This document shows positions 30,500 to 38,980 of a stretch of 64,000 nucleotides of DNA, piece by piece (position 1 is the first letter of the stretch; every line of letters starts with the position of its first letter). The position numbers and the translations under genes are program-made. The notes beneath the pieces are model-generated. The model had not been told where the DNA came from. It saw only the letters and a program-made list of their open reading frames with translations, and searched no databases. The stretch is from Rhodocyclus tenuis (GTDB lineage: Bacteria > Pseudomonadota > Gammaproteobacteria > Burkholderiales > Rhodocyclaceae): NCBI RefSeq assembly GCF_014197755.1, contig NZ_JACIGE010000005.1:215409-279408 (forward strand), given 5' to 3'.

Positions 30500-31144
30500 T
30501 CATGCCGAGGTCAGACCGTTGCGGATGGCGTACTTGGTCAGTTCGGCGACGCTGTGCAGATCGAGTTTGCGCATGATGTTGCGGCGGTGTACCTCGACCG
30601 TGCTGGTGGCGATGTGCAGGGTGCCGGCGATTTCGGGTGAGGTACTGCCGTCGGCGAGCAGGCGCAGTACCTCGCGTTCGCGCCGGCCGAGGCGCTCGCC
30701 TTCTGGCTTGTCGTCGCAGCGCTTGCTGCGCACGCTGTCGACGACAACCGCCGAGACTTCCGGGCAGAGGTAGGTGCGGCCCTGCGCGAGCGCGCGGATG
30801 CCGCGCAGCAGTTCGTCGCGACCGGCCGACTTGACGATGTAGCCGCTGGCGCCGGCGTCGAGCATCTGCAGCACCATGCGCCGGTCGGAAAAGGTCGACA
30901 GCGCGAGCACGCGGATTTCCGGCTGCTCGCGCAACAGCCGGCGCGTCACCTCGATACCCGAGACACTGGGCAGGCCGATGTCCATGACGACGACGTCGGG
31001 TTTCAGCGCGCGCGCCAGCCGCTGCGCCTCGCTGCCGTCGTTGGCGTCTTCGAGCAGCTGGATGTCTTTTTCGCGTTCGAGAACGCTGTGCAGTGCTTCG
31101 CGCAGGATCTTGTGGTCGTCGACCAGCATGACGCGGATGCTCAT
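30500..31144 (-). CDS. NarL/FixJ-family response regulator
   Basis: A 214-residue two-component regulator. The receiver domain (1-120) has DDH near residue 10, phospho-Asp in VVMDIGLP and the conserved Lys in YIVKSAGRDELL. The LuxR-type HTH (150-210) contains LGRREREVLRLLADGSTS and STVEVHRRNIMRKL. It overlaps the upstream kinase gene by ATGA and is its cognate partner. Targets are unknown; pckG is the nearest downstream gene but is separated by a terminator. Confidence 0.92.
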   Translation of the reverse strand: MSIRVMLVDDHKILREALHSVLEREKDIQLLEDANDGSEAQRLARALKPDVVVMDIGLPSVSGIEVTRRLLREQPEIRVLALSTFSDRRMVLQMLDAGASGYIVKSAGRDELLRGIRALAQGRTYLCPEVSAVVVDSVRSKRCDDKPEGERLGRREREVLRLLADGSTSPEIAGTLHIATSTVEVHRRNIMRKLDLHSVAELTKYAIRNGLTSA

Positions 31145-32304
31145 GGCGCAAACTCCTCGCGGTTATCGGTGACGGGTACGGTGAGCGTGATCGTCGCACC
31201 GTCGTTCAGTGTGCTGTCGACATTCATTTCGCCGCCGAGGAACTCGATGCGTTCGCGAACACTGAGCAGCCCGAAGCGCGCTTCACCCAGAGGCTTGGCG
31301 ATTTCGGCCAGATAGTCGAAGCCGCTGCCGTGGTCGGTGACGGCAACGGTGATGCGCTCGTTGCTGCGCAGACAATTGACTTCGGCCTGGCGCGCGCCGG
31401 AGTGCTTGGCGACGTTGATCAGCAGTTCGCGCACGGCGCGGAAGATGCTGGTGCGCGCTGCTTCGGCCAGCGGCTTTGGCTGGCCGTCGTCGTCAATGCG
31501 TACGCTGATGCCGTAGATGCGTTCCATCTCCTCGGCCAGCCATTCGAGCGCGGCGGGCAGGCCGAGTGTCTGCAGCAGCGGCGGACTGAGTTGCATCATC
31601 AGCGAACGCACCGAGCGGTTTGCGTGGTCGACCAGCGACTCGACTTCCTTGAGCGCCGCCTTCAAGGCGCCGCGCCTTTCGTGGTCGTCCATCGAGCTGA
31701 GCTTGATCTTGGCGATAGCGAGGACCTGGCCCAGGTCGTCGTGCAGATCCGTCGCCAGTACGCGCCGCTCGCGCTCTTCGGCCAGCGACAACTCGGCCGA
31801 CAGCGCGCGCAGTTGCGCGGTGCGCGCCTCGACCCGCTCCTCGAGCGTCTCGGCCATGCGTCGCTGCGCGGCCGCGGCAATCTCGACCTTTTCCTTGCTG
31901 TCGTTGATGTCGAGGTAGTTGATGACGATGCCGTCGATGGCGCCGGCGGCATCGCGCGAGGCGAACATCTGGCGCAGCCACCAGCGGCCGTCGGCCAGAC
32001 GCATTTCGCGCATGCGCGCTCGCGCCGTGGCGAGAACTTCGGCCGCATCATCGGCGGCAGCGAGGCCGATCCTGTCTTCGGAGAAATCGCCGATCGGCCG
32101 GGCGCAATCGGCGGGCAGCAGCTCGCACAGTTGGCTGGCTGCCGGCGAGACCGCGCGGACGCGCAGTCCGTGATCGAGTTGCAGCATGACCACATGGTCG
32201 TTGCTGAACAGGCGACGCAGGCGCTCGTTCTCGGCCTCAAGGCCGGCGATGCAGGCGCGCAGTCGCTGGTTTTCGCCTCGCAGCTGTGGGTCGGGTGAGC
32301 TCAT
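31141..32304 (-). CDS. NarX/DegS-type sensor histidine kinase with PAS domain
   Basis: A 387-residue kinase with no membrane helices, so probably cytoplasmic. A short coiled coil (10-40) precedes a PAS domain (about 42-165, with CxxLLPADCARPIG). The HisKA_3 phosphoacceptor is in LATDLHDDLGQVLAIAKIKL, and the HATPase has ELLINVAKHSGA, DHGSGFD and GLLSVRERI. I chose ATG 32304, with GGAG upstream; the frame is open 52 codons further but without domain support. It forms a pair with the NarL-type regulator. The signal is unknown; the PAS domain may sense redox or a ligand. Confidence 0.88.
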   Translation of the reverse strand: MSSPDPQLRGENQRLRACIAGLEAENERLRRLFSNDHVVMLQLDHGLRVRAVSPAASQLCELLPADCARPIGDFSEDRIGLAAADDAAEVLATARARMREMRLADGRWWLRQMFASRDAAGAIDGIVINYLDINDSKEKVEIAAAAQRRMAETLEERVEARTAQLRALSAELSLAEERERRVLATDLHDDLGQVLAIAKIKLSSMDDHERRGALKAALKEVESLVDHANRSVRSLMMQLSPPLLQTLGLPAALEWLAEEMERIYGISVRIDDDGQPKPLAEAARTSIFRAVRELLINVAKHSGARQAEVNCLRSNERITVAVTDHGSGFDYLAEIAKPLGEARFGLLSVRERIEFLGGEMNVDSTLNDGATITLTVPVTDNREEFAP

Positions 32305-32819
32305 CCTTGCTTTGTCTCCTGCGCGATCTGCTCGGCCTCGCCAGATATGCAGCCGCCGCGGCGCGACGAGCTTTCTTCTGTTCCCTGCTGCGCTGGCGGC
32401 GTGATGAATCTCGCCCGGCCAGCGCGGAAGCGCATCTGCTGCCGCGTTCGTCGCCGGCATCGGCCGCTGCCATTACCGGATTCCGGGGTGGCGGCGATGG
32501 TGTGCTGCCTCGGTCGCCCCTTGCTCAGTGCTTCCTGGGCGATGCTAGCAAATTGACATGCTCGCTGGCGTTACCAGTTATCGGGTATTCATCCCCGGAT
32601 CGCCGGCATGGCCATGTCCTTGCCGCTGCTCCTTGCGCATCGTCGGGCGCGGTTTTCCGGGGGGAAGGCTGGCGCTCGTCCGCGCTTTTGCGTTGGCCGC
32701 GGAGAAATTCAAGCTGTATCTAAAGTGGGCTTTGTAATTGACTGATTTTTATGAATTATCATTCTCCTTCGGAAACTCGGGTAAAATCCGCTATCGTTTT
32801 ATGAGTGCAGGAGAATCGC
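32305..32819. other. Gene-free 515-bp stretch
   Basis: Between the divergent kinase gene and pbpG. No conserved frame seen. The pbpG side turns AT-rich from 32700; a TAAAAT at 32782-32787 in the context GGGTAAAATCCG is a plausible -10, with no convincing -35. Confidence 0.4.
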
Positions 32820-33776
32820 ATGCGGAACAAGCTCGGGACGGCCGTCTTGCTGGCGTCGCTGCTTGGCGTCAATCTCGTCGCAATCGATACGGCGCAGGCG
32901 GCGACAAAGAAGAAGCCGCGGCCAGTCGCTGTCAAGACCGAGAGCAAAAGCGGCAAGCACCTGCGCAAGGTTTCGGCAGCACCTGCCGAAACGCTGCGTC
33001 CGCAATCGCCTGCGCAGCTTGCCGTCCAGTCGGGCGCGGCACTGGTCATCGATCAGAACGGGGCGGCGATTTACCAGAAGAACGCCGACGTCGTCGCGCC
33101 GATCGCTTCGATCACCAAGCTGATGACGGCAATGGTCGTCCTCGACAGCATTCCCGATCTGCAGGAAACGATCACCATCAGCAGCGAGGATGTCGACACG
33201 CTGCGCGGCAGCCGTTCGCGGTTGGCGCCGGGAGTGACGCTCAACCGCGAAACGGCGCTGCTGCTGGCGCTGATGTCGTCGGAGAACCGCGCGGCGCACG
33301 CGCTGGCGCGGCACTATCCGGGCGGAATCCATGCCTTCATCGCGGCGATGAACCACAAGGCCGCTGCGCTGGGCATGACGCACACGCACTTTTCCGATCC
33401 GACCGGGCTGACCAGCGAGAACGTGTCGACGGCGCGCGATCTGTCGCGCATGGTCGAAGCCGCTGCGCATTACCCGCTGATTCGCGAGTTTTCGACGACG
33501 GCGGGTTCGAGCGTCGAAGTCAGCGGCCGCAAGCTCGATTTCAACAACACCAACCAGCTGGTGAAGAGCAATAACTGGGATATCCATCTGTCGAAGACCG
33601 GCTACATCCAGGAGGCCGGCAAGTGCCTGGTGATGCAGGCGCGCGTTGCCGACAAGCCGGTGGTGATCGTTCTGCTCGATTCGGCAGGCAAGCTGACGCG
33701 CATCGGCGACGCCAACCGCATCAAGCGCTGGATGGAAAGCTCGACGGCGACGCGCCGTCCGATGACCCGCGCCTGA
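32820..33776 (+). CDS. pbpG: D-alanyl-D-alanine endopeptidase (PBP7 type)
   Basis: A 318-residue periplasmic peptidase of the S11 family that cleaves peptidoglycan cross-links. A signal peptide ends near DTAQAA (residue 28), followed by a lysine-rich linker. The active-site serine motif is SITK (97-100), SxN is in MSSENRAAH and the KTG box in LSKTGYIQEAG. No C-terminal membrane anchor is evident. I chose ATG 32820, with CAGGAG upstream, over a GTG five codons earlier. Single gene facing a convergent IclR regulator. Confidence 0.93.
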   Translation: MRNKLGTAVLLASLLGVNLVAIDTAQAATKKKPRPVAVKTESKSGKHLRKVSAAPAETLRPQSPAQLAVQSGAALVIDQNGAAIYQKNADVVAPIASITKLMTAMVVLDSIPDLQETITISSEDVDTLRGSRSRLAPGVTLNRETALLLALMSSENRAAHALARHYPGGIHAFIAAMNHKAAALGMTHTHFSDPTGLTSENVSTARDLSRMVEAAAHYPLIREFSTTAGSSVEVSGRKLDFNNTNQLVKSNNWDIHLSKTGYIQEAGKCLVMQARVADKPVVIVLLDSAGKLTRIGDANRIKRWMESSTATRRPMTRA

Positions 33777-33821
33777 TTTTCTTCTGCCCGGCAGGCACGC
33801 TGGGCCAGTGCTCGCCGTGAA

Positions 33822-34628
33822 TTAACGCCGGTTGAGCGCCGGGCGATAGCCGAGCGCCTGCGAAATCTCGGCGGCACAACTGCGGATCTGCGGCGCCCAC
33901 TGCGCGTCGTGGCGTTCGCAGGGCGCCGATACCGACAGCCCGGCCACCACTTTCCCCTCTTCGTCGCGGATCGCCGCGGCAACGCAGCGCAGGCCGATTT
34001 CGGCTTCTTCGTTGTCGAAAGCGACCTCGTGCCGGCGGATCCAGTCGAGTTCGCGTTCCAGCGCGGCGAGGCTGGTCAGCGAGTGCGGCGTCTTTCCCGG
34101 CAGGCCGGTGCGCCGCGCGTAGTCGGCAACTTCCTCGCTGCTGTCGGCGGCGAGGAACAGCTTGCCGAGCGAAGTCAGATGCAGCGGCGCGCGACCTCCG
34201 ACCAGATAGACGACGCGGACCAGCGAACGGCCACCCGAGGTGCGCTCGATGTAGATGATCTCGTCGCCGTCGCGCAGGCCGAGATTGATCGCCTCGCCGG
34301 TGAGCCCATGCAGCTTCTCCATGAACGGCCGCGCCACGTCGCGAATCGACAGGTTTGCCTTGACGACGGCGCCGAGTTCGAGCAGACGGATGCCGAGCGC
34401 ATAGGTGCCGCCCTCGTGGCGTTCGACGAGACGCGCGCTGGCCAGCGCGGCGAGAATGCGATGCGCGGTCGACGGATGCAGTTTCGCCCGGGCGGCGAGC
34501 GCTTTCAGGCTGGCCGGTGTTGGCATCGCTGCCAGCGCGTCGAGTAAGTCCGACATGCGTCCGATGACCTGGATCGAAGATTTTTCCGCTGCCAGCTCTG
34601 CCATTTGTCCTGCTTTCCCTGCTTGCAT
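33822..34628 (-). CDS. IclR-family transcriptional regulator
   Basis: A 268-residue regulator. The N-terminal winged HTH (20-80) contains LKALAARAKLHPSTAHRILAAL, and the C-terminal effector domain has HLTSLGKLFLAADS and the late VAGLSVSAP block, typical of IclR. It is divergent from lldEFG with a 262-bp region carrying half-site-like repeats, so it probably regulates lactate use. The ligand could be lactate or another carboxylate. The ATG eight codons downstream is an alternative start. Confidence 0.9.
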   Translation of the reverse strand: MQAGKAGQMAELAAEKSSIQVIGRMSDLLDALAAMPTPASLKALAARAKLHPSTAHRILAALASARLVERHEGGTYALGIRLLELGAVVKANLSIRDVARPFMEKLHGLTGEAINLGLRDGDEIIYIERTSGGRSLVRVVYLVGGRAPLHLTSLGKLFLAADSSEEVADYARRTGLPGKTPHSLTSLAALERELDWIRRHEVAFDNEEAEIGLRCVAAAIRDEEGKVVAGLSVSAPCERHDAQWAPQIRSCAAEISQALGYRPALNRR

Positions 34629-34812
34629 CGTGAATGAGTGTTCTTGTAGCGCGCGATCCGCCGGTGTCCGCGGCCGCGCCAGGCTTCTGTCCGGCGCCCG
34701 GTTCCGGCTTTTGTTTTTGCGGTCGGCGGACTACCATAGCGCCTCCGTGCCGCCTGCCGCGCCAAGTTCGTGCCGACCGCCGCTGCGCTGACCGACCGGC
34801 CGTTTCGCAGCA

Positions 34813-34847
34813 GTTTGCCCGAAGTTTCCGCGCAAACGCCACTTTGC
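34813..34847. promoter_or_regulatory. Candidate operator repeats in the iclR-lldE region
   Basis: GTTTGC (34813-34818), GCAAAC (34832-34837) and TTTGC (34843-34847) form two overlapping dyads (GTTTGC-N13-GCAAAC and GCAAA-N6-TTTGC). They sit 44-78 bases before lldE, in the expected place for the divergent IclR regulator. Confidence 0.4.
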
Positions 34848-34890
34848 TTCCAATTTTCGCCGCTTTTGTGCGGCGCACTAGCTTACCACC

Positions 34891-35652
34891 ATGCGCGTTG
34901 CCCTGTTCGTCACCTGTCTTGTCGACCTGATGCGTCCGAGCATCGGTTTTGCCACCGCGCGTCTGCTCGAGGAGGCCGGCTGCGAGCTGGTCGTCCCGGA
35001 GACGCAGACCTGCTGCGGCCAGCCGGCTTACTCGTCCGGCAACCGTGCGGCGGCGCGGCAACTGGCGAAGAAGGTGATCGGCGAATTCGCCGGTTTCGAC
35101 TACGTCGTCGCGCCCTCGGGCTCGTGCGCCGAGCACATCCGCAACGCCTATCCGCTGCTGCTTGCCGACGAGGCCGACTGGCTGCCGCGCGCGCAGGAGC
35201 TGGCGGCGCGCACTTTCGAGCTGACCGATTTCCTGGTCAACGTGCTGCACGTGGACAAGGTTCCCGGACGCTTCGCCGGCAGCGTCACCTATCACGATTC
35301 CTGTAGCGGCCTGCGCGGACTCGGTATTCGCGAACAGCCGCGTGCCTTGCTGGCGCAGGTTCCCGGCCTTGAGCTGCGCGAGATGGCCGGCGCCGAGGAG
35401 TGCTGCGGTTTCGGCGGCGCTTTCTCGGTCAAGTTCGGCGAATTGTCGGCGGCGATTGCCGCGCGCAAGTGCGGTAACTTGCGCGCCAGCGGCGCCGACG
35501 CGGTGGTTGGCGGCGATCTCGGTTGTCTGCTCAACATCGAAGGGCGGCTACGGCGCGAGGGCGACCTGAAAACACGCGTGCTGCACGTTGCCGAAGTGCT
35601 CGCCGGCGTCGATGGCGACGGCGAAGCGCCGCATGCCGGAGGGGCGAACTGA
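34891..35652 (+). CDS. lldE: L-lactate dehydrogenase complex subunit LldE (LutA)
   Basis: A 253-residue Fe-S protein, one subunit of the three-part LldEFG/LutABC lactate oxidase complex. Two CCG domains are visible: ETQTCCGQPAYSSGN with upstream FVTCLVDL, and DSCSGLRGLG with AEECCGFGGAFSVK. The cysteines bind a non-standard Fe-S cluster. It overlaps the next gene by one base at TGATG. First gene of the operon. Confidence 0.94.
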   Translation: MRVALFVTCLVDLMRPSIGFATARLLEEAGCELVVPETQTCCGQPAYSSGNRAAARQLAKKVIGEFAGFDYVVAPSGSCAEHIRNAYPLLLADEADWLPRAQELAARTFELTDFLVNVLHVDKVPGRFAGSVTYHDSCSGLRGLGIREQPRALLAQVPGLELREMAGAEECCGFGGAFSVKFGELSAAIAARKCGNLRASGADAVVGGDLGCLLNIEGRLRREGDLKTRVLHVAEVLAGVDGDGEAPHAGGAN

Positions 35653-37109
35653 TGCGCCAGCAGTCCATGCATTTCGCTGCGCGCGTCGGCGACCGTCTGG
35701 CCGATGTCAAGCTGCAGGCCAACCTGAAGAAGGCCAAGGGCAAGTTCGTCGACATGCGCGCCGCCGCCGTGCGCGAGTTCGACGCCGACGCTGCGGCCTG
35801 TGCCGCTGCGGCCGGACGCGACGACGCGGTGACTTTCGCCGCGCTGCGCGACGCCGGCGCGGCGATCCGCAGCAAGGTGATCGACGACCTCGACCTGTGG
35901 CTGGAAATTTTCGAAGCCAAGGCGAAAGCCAGTGGCGCGACGGTGCTGTGGGCGCGCAACGGCGAGGAAGTCTGCGCGCATACCATCGAGATCGCGCGCC
36001 GCCACGGCATCAGCAAGGCGATCAAGTCGAAGTCGATGCTCTCGGAAGAGGCCGATCTCAACGCCGCGCTCAGCGCTGCCGGCGTGCAGCCGGTCGAGAC
36101 CGATCTTGGCGAATACATCCTGCAGATCGCCGGCAACGAGCCGCCCTCGCACATCATCGCGCCGGTGATCCACAAGACGCTCGACGAGGTCGCCGACCTG
36201 TTCGCGCGCGAACACGGCAAGCCGCGCAAGACCGACATCCCGGCACTGACGCGCGAGGCGCGCGAGGCCCTGCGCGCGCACTTCCTCTCGGCCGGCATGG
36301 GCATCTCCGGCGGCAATTTCCTGATTGCCGAAACCGGCGGCGTCGCGCTGGTTACCAACGAAGGCAACGGCCGCATGGTGACGACGCTGCCGAACGTGCA
36401 CGTGGTCATCACCGGCATCGAGAAGATCCTGCCGACGCTCGAGGATCTGGCAACGCTGCTGCGCTTGTTGCCGCGCTCGGCCACCGGGCAGACCATCTCC
36501 AACTACGTCTCGCTGCTGACTGGCACCAAGGGCGCAGCCGACCCGGACGGTCCCGAGCATCTGTACTTCATCCTCGTCGACAACGGCCGCAGCAGCCTGC
36601 TTGAAGACGACTTCCGCGCCATGTTGCGCTGCATCCGCTGCGGCGCCTGCATGAACCACTGTCCGGTCTATCAGACCATCGGCGGCCATGCCTACGGCTG
36701 GGTCTATCCGGGGCCGATGGGCTCGGTGCTGACGCCGCTGTTCACCGGCATCGAGCGCGCGCTCGACCTGCCGCAGGCGTCGACGCTGTGCAATCAGTGC
36801 GGCTCGGTCTGTCCGGTGAAGATTCCCTTGCCGCAACTGCTGCGCACGCTGCGCGAGCGGCAGGTGACGCGCCAGCTGCGGCCGCGTTCCGAGCGTTTCG
36901 GACTGAAGGTCTGGGCCTGGCTGGCGCAGCGGCCAGCGCTGTACGCGCGTGCCGCGAGTTACTTCGCGCGCTACCTCGGCTGGCTGGCCGGTGGTGAAGA
37001 CCGCATCCGCGTCTTCGCGCTGGCGCCGCAATGGACCGCCGGCCGCGACCTGCCGGCGCCGCAGGGCAAGACCTTCCGCGAACGCTGGGCCGCCGAGCGC
37101 GGCCGCTGA
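35652..37109 (+). CDS. lldF: L-lactate dehydrogenase complex subunit LldF (LutB)
   Basis: A 485-residue Fe-S protein. An LUD domain (about 60-300, with SAGMGISGGNFLIAETG) is followed by two 4Fe-4S motifs: CIRCGACMNHCP from residue 327 and CNQCGSVCPV from residue 380. The C-terminus is LutB-like. It is thought to pass electrons from lactate towards quinone with LldE and LldG. The ATG at 35652 shares its A with the lldE stop. Confidence 0.95.
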   Translation: MRQQSMHFAARVGDRLADVKLQANLKKAKGKFVDMRAAAVREFDADAAACAAAAGRDDAVTFAALRDAGAAIRSKVIDDLDLWLEIFEAKAKASGATVLWARNGEEVCAHTIEIARRHGISKAIKSKSMLSEEADLNAALSAAGVQPVETDLGEYILQIAGNEPPSHIIAPVIHKTLDEVADLFAREHGKPRKTDIPALTREAREALRAHFLSAGMGISGGNFLIAETGGVALVTNEGNGRMVTTLPNVHVVITGIEKILPTLEDLATLLRLLPRSATGQTISNYVSLLTGTKGAADPDGPEHLYFILVDNGRSSLLEDDFRAMLRCIRCGACMNHCPVYQTIGGHAYGWVYPGPMGSVLTPLFTGIERALDLPQASTLCNQCGSVCPVKIPLPQLLRTLRERQVTRQLRPRSERFGLKVWAWLAQRPALYARAASYFARYLGWLAGGEDRIRVFALAPQWTAGRDLPAPQGKTFRERWAAERGR

Positions 37110-37198
37110 GCGCATACAATTCGCGCGCATTCCTCACACATTCGGACGTCGCCGCGCTGGCTGCGGCATCAGGCAAGTACAGTAGAGAAAGGAAAGGC

Positions 37199-37903
37199 AT
37201 GTCAGGCAGTCACGACGCCCTCGTCATCCCGCTCTGGATCGGCGGCCACGCCTATCTGACGATGGTGCAGGAATTTTGCGAGGTGCGCGACGCCGCCAGC
37301 GGCGAAGTGCTGCGGCGCACGCCGCTGGCCGGCGCCAGCGAGGCGCAGGCCGCCGCCGACGCGGCGCTGCAGGCAAAACCGGCGTGGGCGGCGCTCGCGG
37401 CCAATGAACGCGCGGCGCATTGCGTCGCGGCTGCCGAGGTTCTCGCCGGCTACGCCGAACACTTCGCCGGGCTGATCGGCGCCGAGAGTGGTTTCGACGC
37501 GGCGACGGCGAGCGCCGAAATCGCCGCCGCTGTTGCCGCTTTGTACGGCGCCAGCGCGGCTACCGATGCCGTGACTGCACCTGGCGTGCTGGCACTGGTC
37601 GCCGGCCGTGGGTCGCCGCTGGCGGCGCCGCTGGCGCGCGCGCTGCCGGCCTTGCTGGCCGGTTCGGCGCTGGTGTTCAGGCCGAGTCCGCACGAACCGT
37701 CGGCGCTGTTCGCGCTGGCCGAGGTGCTGGCCGAGGCCGGACTGCCCGGCGGCGTCTTCAACGTCGTCCATGGCGACGAGGCGGCGGTGGCCGGCCTGTG
37801 CAGCGCCGCGGGAATCGACGCCATCGCCTGCGTCGGCGAAGCCGGCTTCCGCGAGCGCGTTGCCGCGATCGCGGCACGCCACGGGCGCAGCCTGCTGGCC
37901 TGA
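37199..37903 (+). CDS. Truncated aldehyde dehydrogenase-like protein in the lld operon
   Basis: A 234-residue protein matching only the N-terminal NAD-binding half of the ALDH superfamily. Recognisable are SGEVLRRTPLAGASEAQAAA, the helix WAALAANERAAHC, and LVFRPSPHEPSALFALAEVL with AGLPGGVFNVVHGDEA. The frame stops before the region holding the catalytic Cys and Glu, so no dehydrogenase activity is expected. The usual NAD-contacting Lys (in KPS) is Arg here (RPS). It lies between lldF and lldG with a GGAAAGG ribosome binding site. It may be a structural relic or a binding subunit. Confidence 0.75.
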   Translation: MSGSHDALVIPLWIGGHAYLTMVQEFCEVRDAASGEVLRRTPLAGASEAQAAADAALQAKPAWAALAANERAAHCVAAAEVLAGYAEHFAGLIGAESGFDAATASAEIAAAVAALYGASAATDAVTAPGVLALVAGRGSPLAAPLARALPALLAGSALVFRPSPHEPSALFALAEVLAEAGLPGGVFNVVHGDEAAVAGLCSAAGIDAIACVGEAGFRERVAAIAARHGRSLLA

Positions 37904-37960
37904 GCGCCGGCGCTGCGAACTGCCGGTCGGCATCATTGAACCTGATTTGCGGAGCTTTCC

Positions 37961-38617
37961 ATGAGTGAAGCGAGAGACGACATCCTGGGCCGCGTGCGCG
38001 GCGCGCTCGGCCGCGATCCGGCTACCGTTGCCGCACGCCGGCAGGCGCTGACGGCAAGCTTGGCCAGCCCGAACTGCGGACCGCGTCCGCAACCGGTCGG
38101 CGATCTCGTGCAACGTTTCGCCGAACGTTCGCGCAGCATGTCTTCGACCATCGACACGCTGGCGACGACGAACGAGGTGCCGGCGGCCGTTGCCCGCTAT
38201 CTCGCCGACGGCGCTCTCGGCAGCACTGCTGTCTGCTGGCCGTCGCTGGCTGCGCTCGACTGGGCTGGCGCCGGGCTCGAAGTGGCGGCGCGCGCGGCCA
38301 CCGGCCAGGATCTCGTCGGCATTACCGGCGTCTTCTGCGCCATCGCCGAAACCGGCACGCTGATGCTGCTCTCCGGCCCGGAAACGGCGGCGACGACCAG
38401 CCTGCTGCCGGAAACGCATATCGCCGTCGTCCCCGCTGCGCGCGTCGTCGCCGACATGGAAGCCGCTTTCGCGCTGCTGCGCGCCGAGCATGGCAGCCTG
38501 CCGCGCGCCGTCAATTTCGTTTCTGGTCCGTCGCGCACCGGCGACATCGAGCAGACCATCGTTCTCGGCGCGCACGGGCCGTATCGCGTGCATCTGCTGA
38601 TCGTCAGCGGCGACTGA
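37961..38617 (+). CDS. lldG: L-lactate dehydrogenase complex subunit LldG (LutC)
   Basis: A 218-residue LUD-domain protein, third subunit of the LldEFG complex. The conserved C-terminal core is GVFCAIAETGTLML, followed by SGPSRTGDIEQTIVLGAHGP. The N-terminus (RDDILGRVRGALGRD) fits LutC. It follows the ALDH-like gene by 57 bases and ends the operon; a GC-rich hairpin lies just after. Confidence 0.93.
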   Translation: MSEARDDILGRVRGALGRDPATVAARRQALTASLASPNCGPRPQPVGDLVQRFAERSRSMSSTIDTLATTNEVPAAVARYLADGALGSTAVCWPSLAALDWAGAGLEVAARAATGQDLVGITGVFCAIAETGTLMLLSGPETAATTSLLPETHIAVVPAARVVADMEAAFALLRAEHGSLPRAVNFVSGPSRTGDIEQTIVLGAHGPYRVHLLIVSGD

Positions 38618-38980
38618 GCGCAGACGCGGCGGTGCCGCGTCCACCGCGCGAGTCTGCGTCGCGCCGCGGCGCGTCTTCCAGTCCGGGTGTTGGTGCGAGC
38701 GCCGGCGGCAAGTTGCGGCGCCGCTGCCGGCGGCTTTTCTGCCGGCCCCGGCTTTCCCCGCCTATGCTAGGATTTGCCCAAAATCCGCGGGAAATCCGAT
38801 GTTTTCGCCGAGCCGTCATCCGAGCGTGATCTCCCCTGACACACTGCAGCGATCGTTGCCTGGCTGCGCGGCGCTTGCGGAATGGCTTGTGCCCTCGGCC
38901 TTGCGCTGTTCCCCTTATTCTCCGTTGGCAGAAAGCGTGCGAGCGCGCTGATCGCGGTCGCGCTGCGCCGGGTTCCCTCC
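38618..38980. other. Gene-free stretch between lldG and the antiporter
   Basis: A hairpin with GACGCGGC / GCCGCGTC arms (38623-38641) follows lldG and may be a terminator. No gene is evident. A frame from 38882 leads into the antiporter, but the family start is at 38981. Confidence 0.45.

Noticed and set aside
32738..32762. TTGACT/TATCAT promoter for pbpG
   Set aside because: The spacer is only 13 bp, too short for sigma70.
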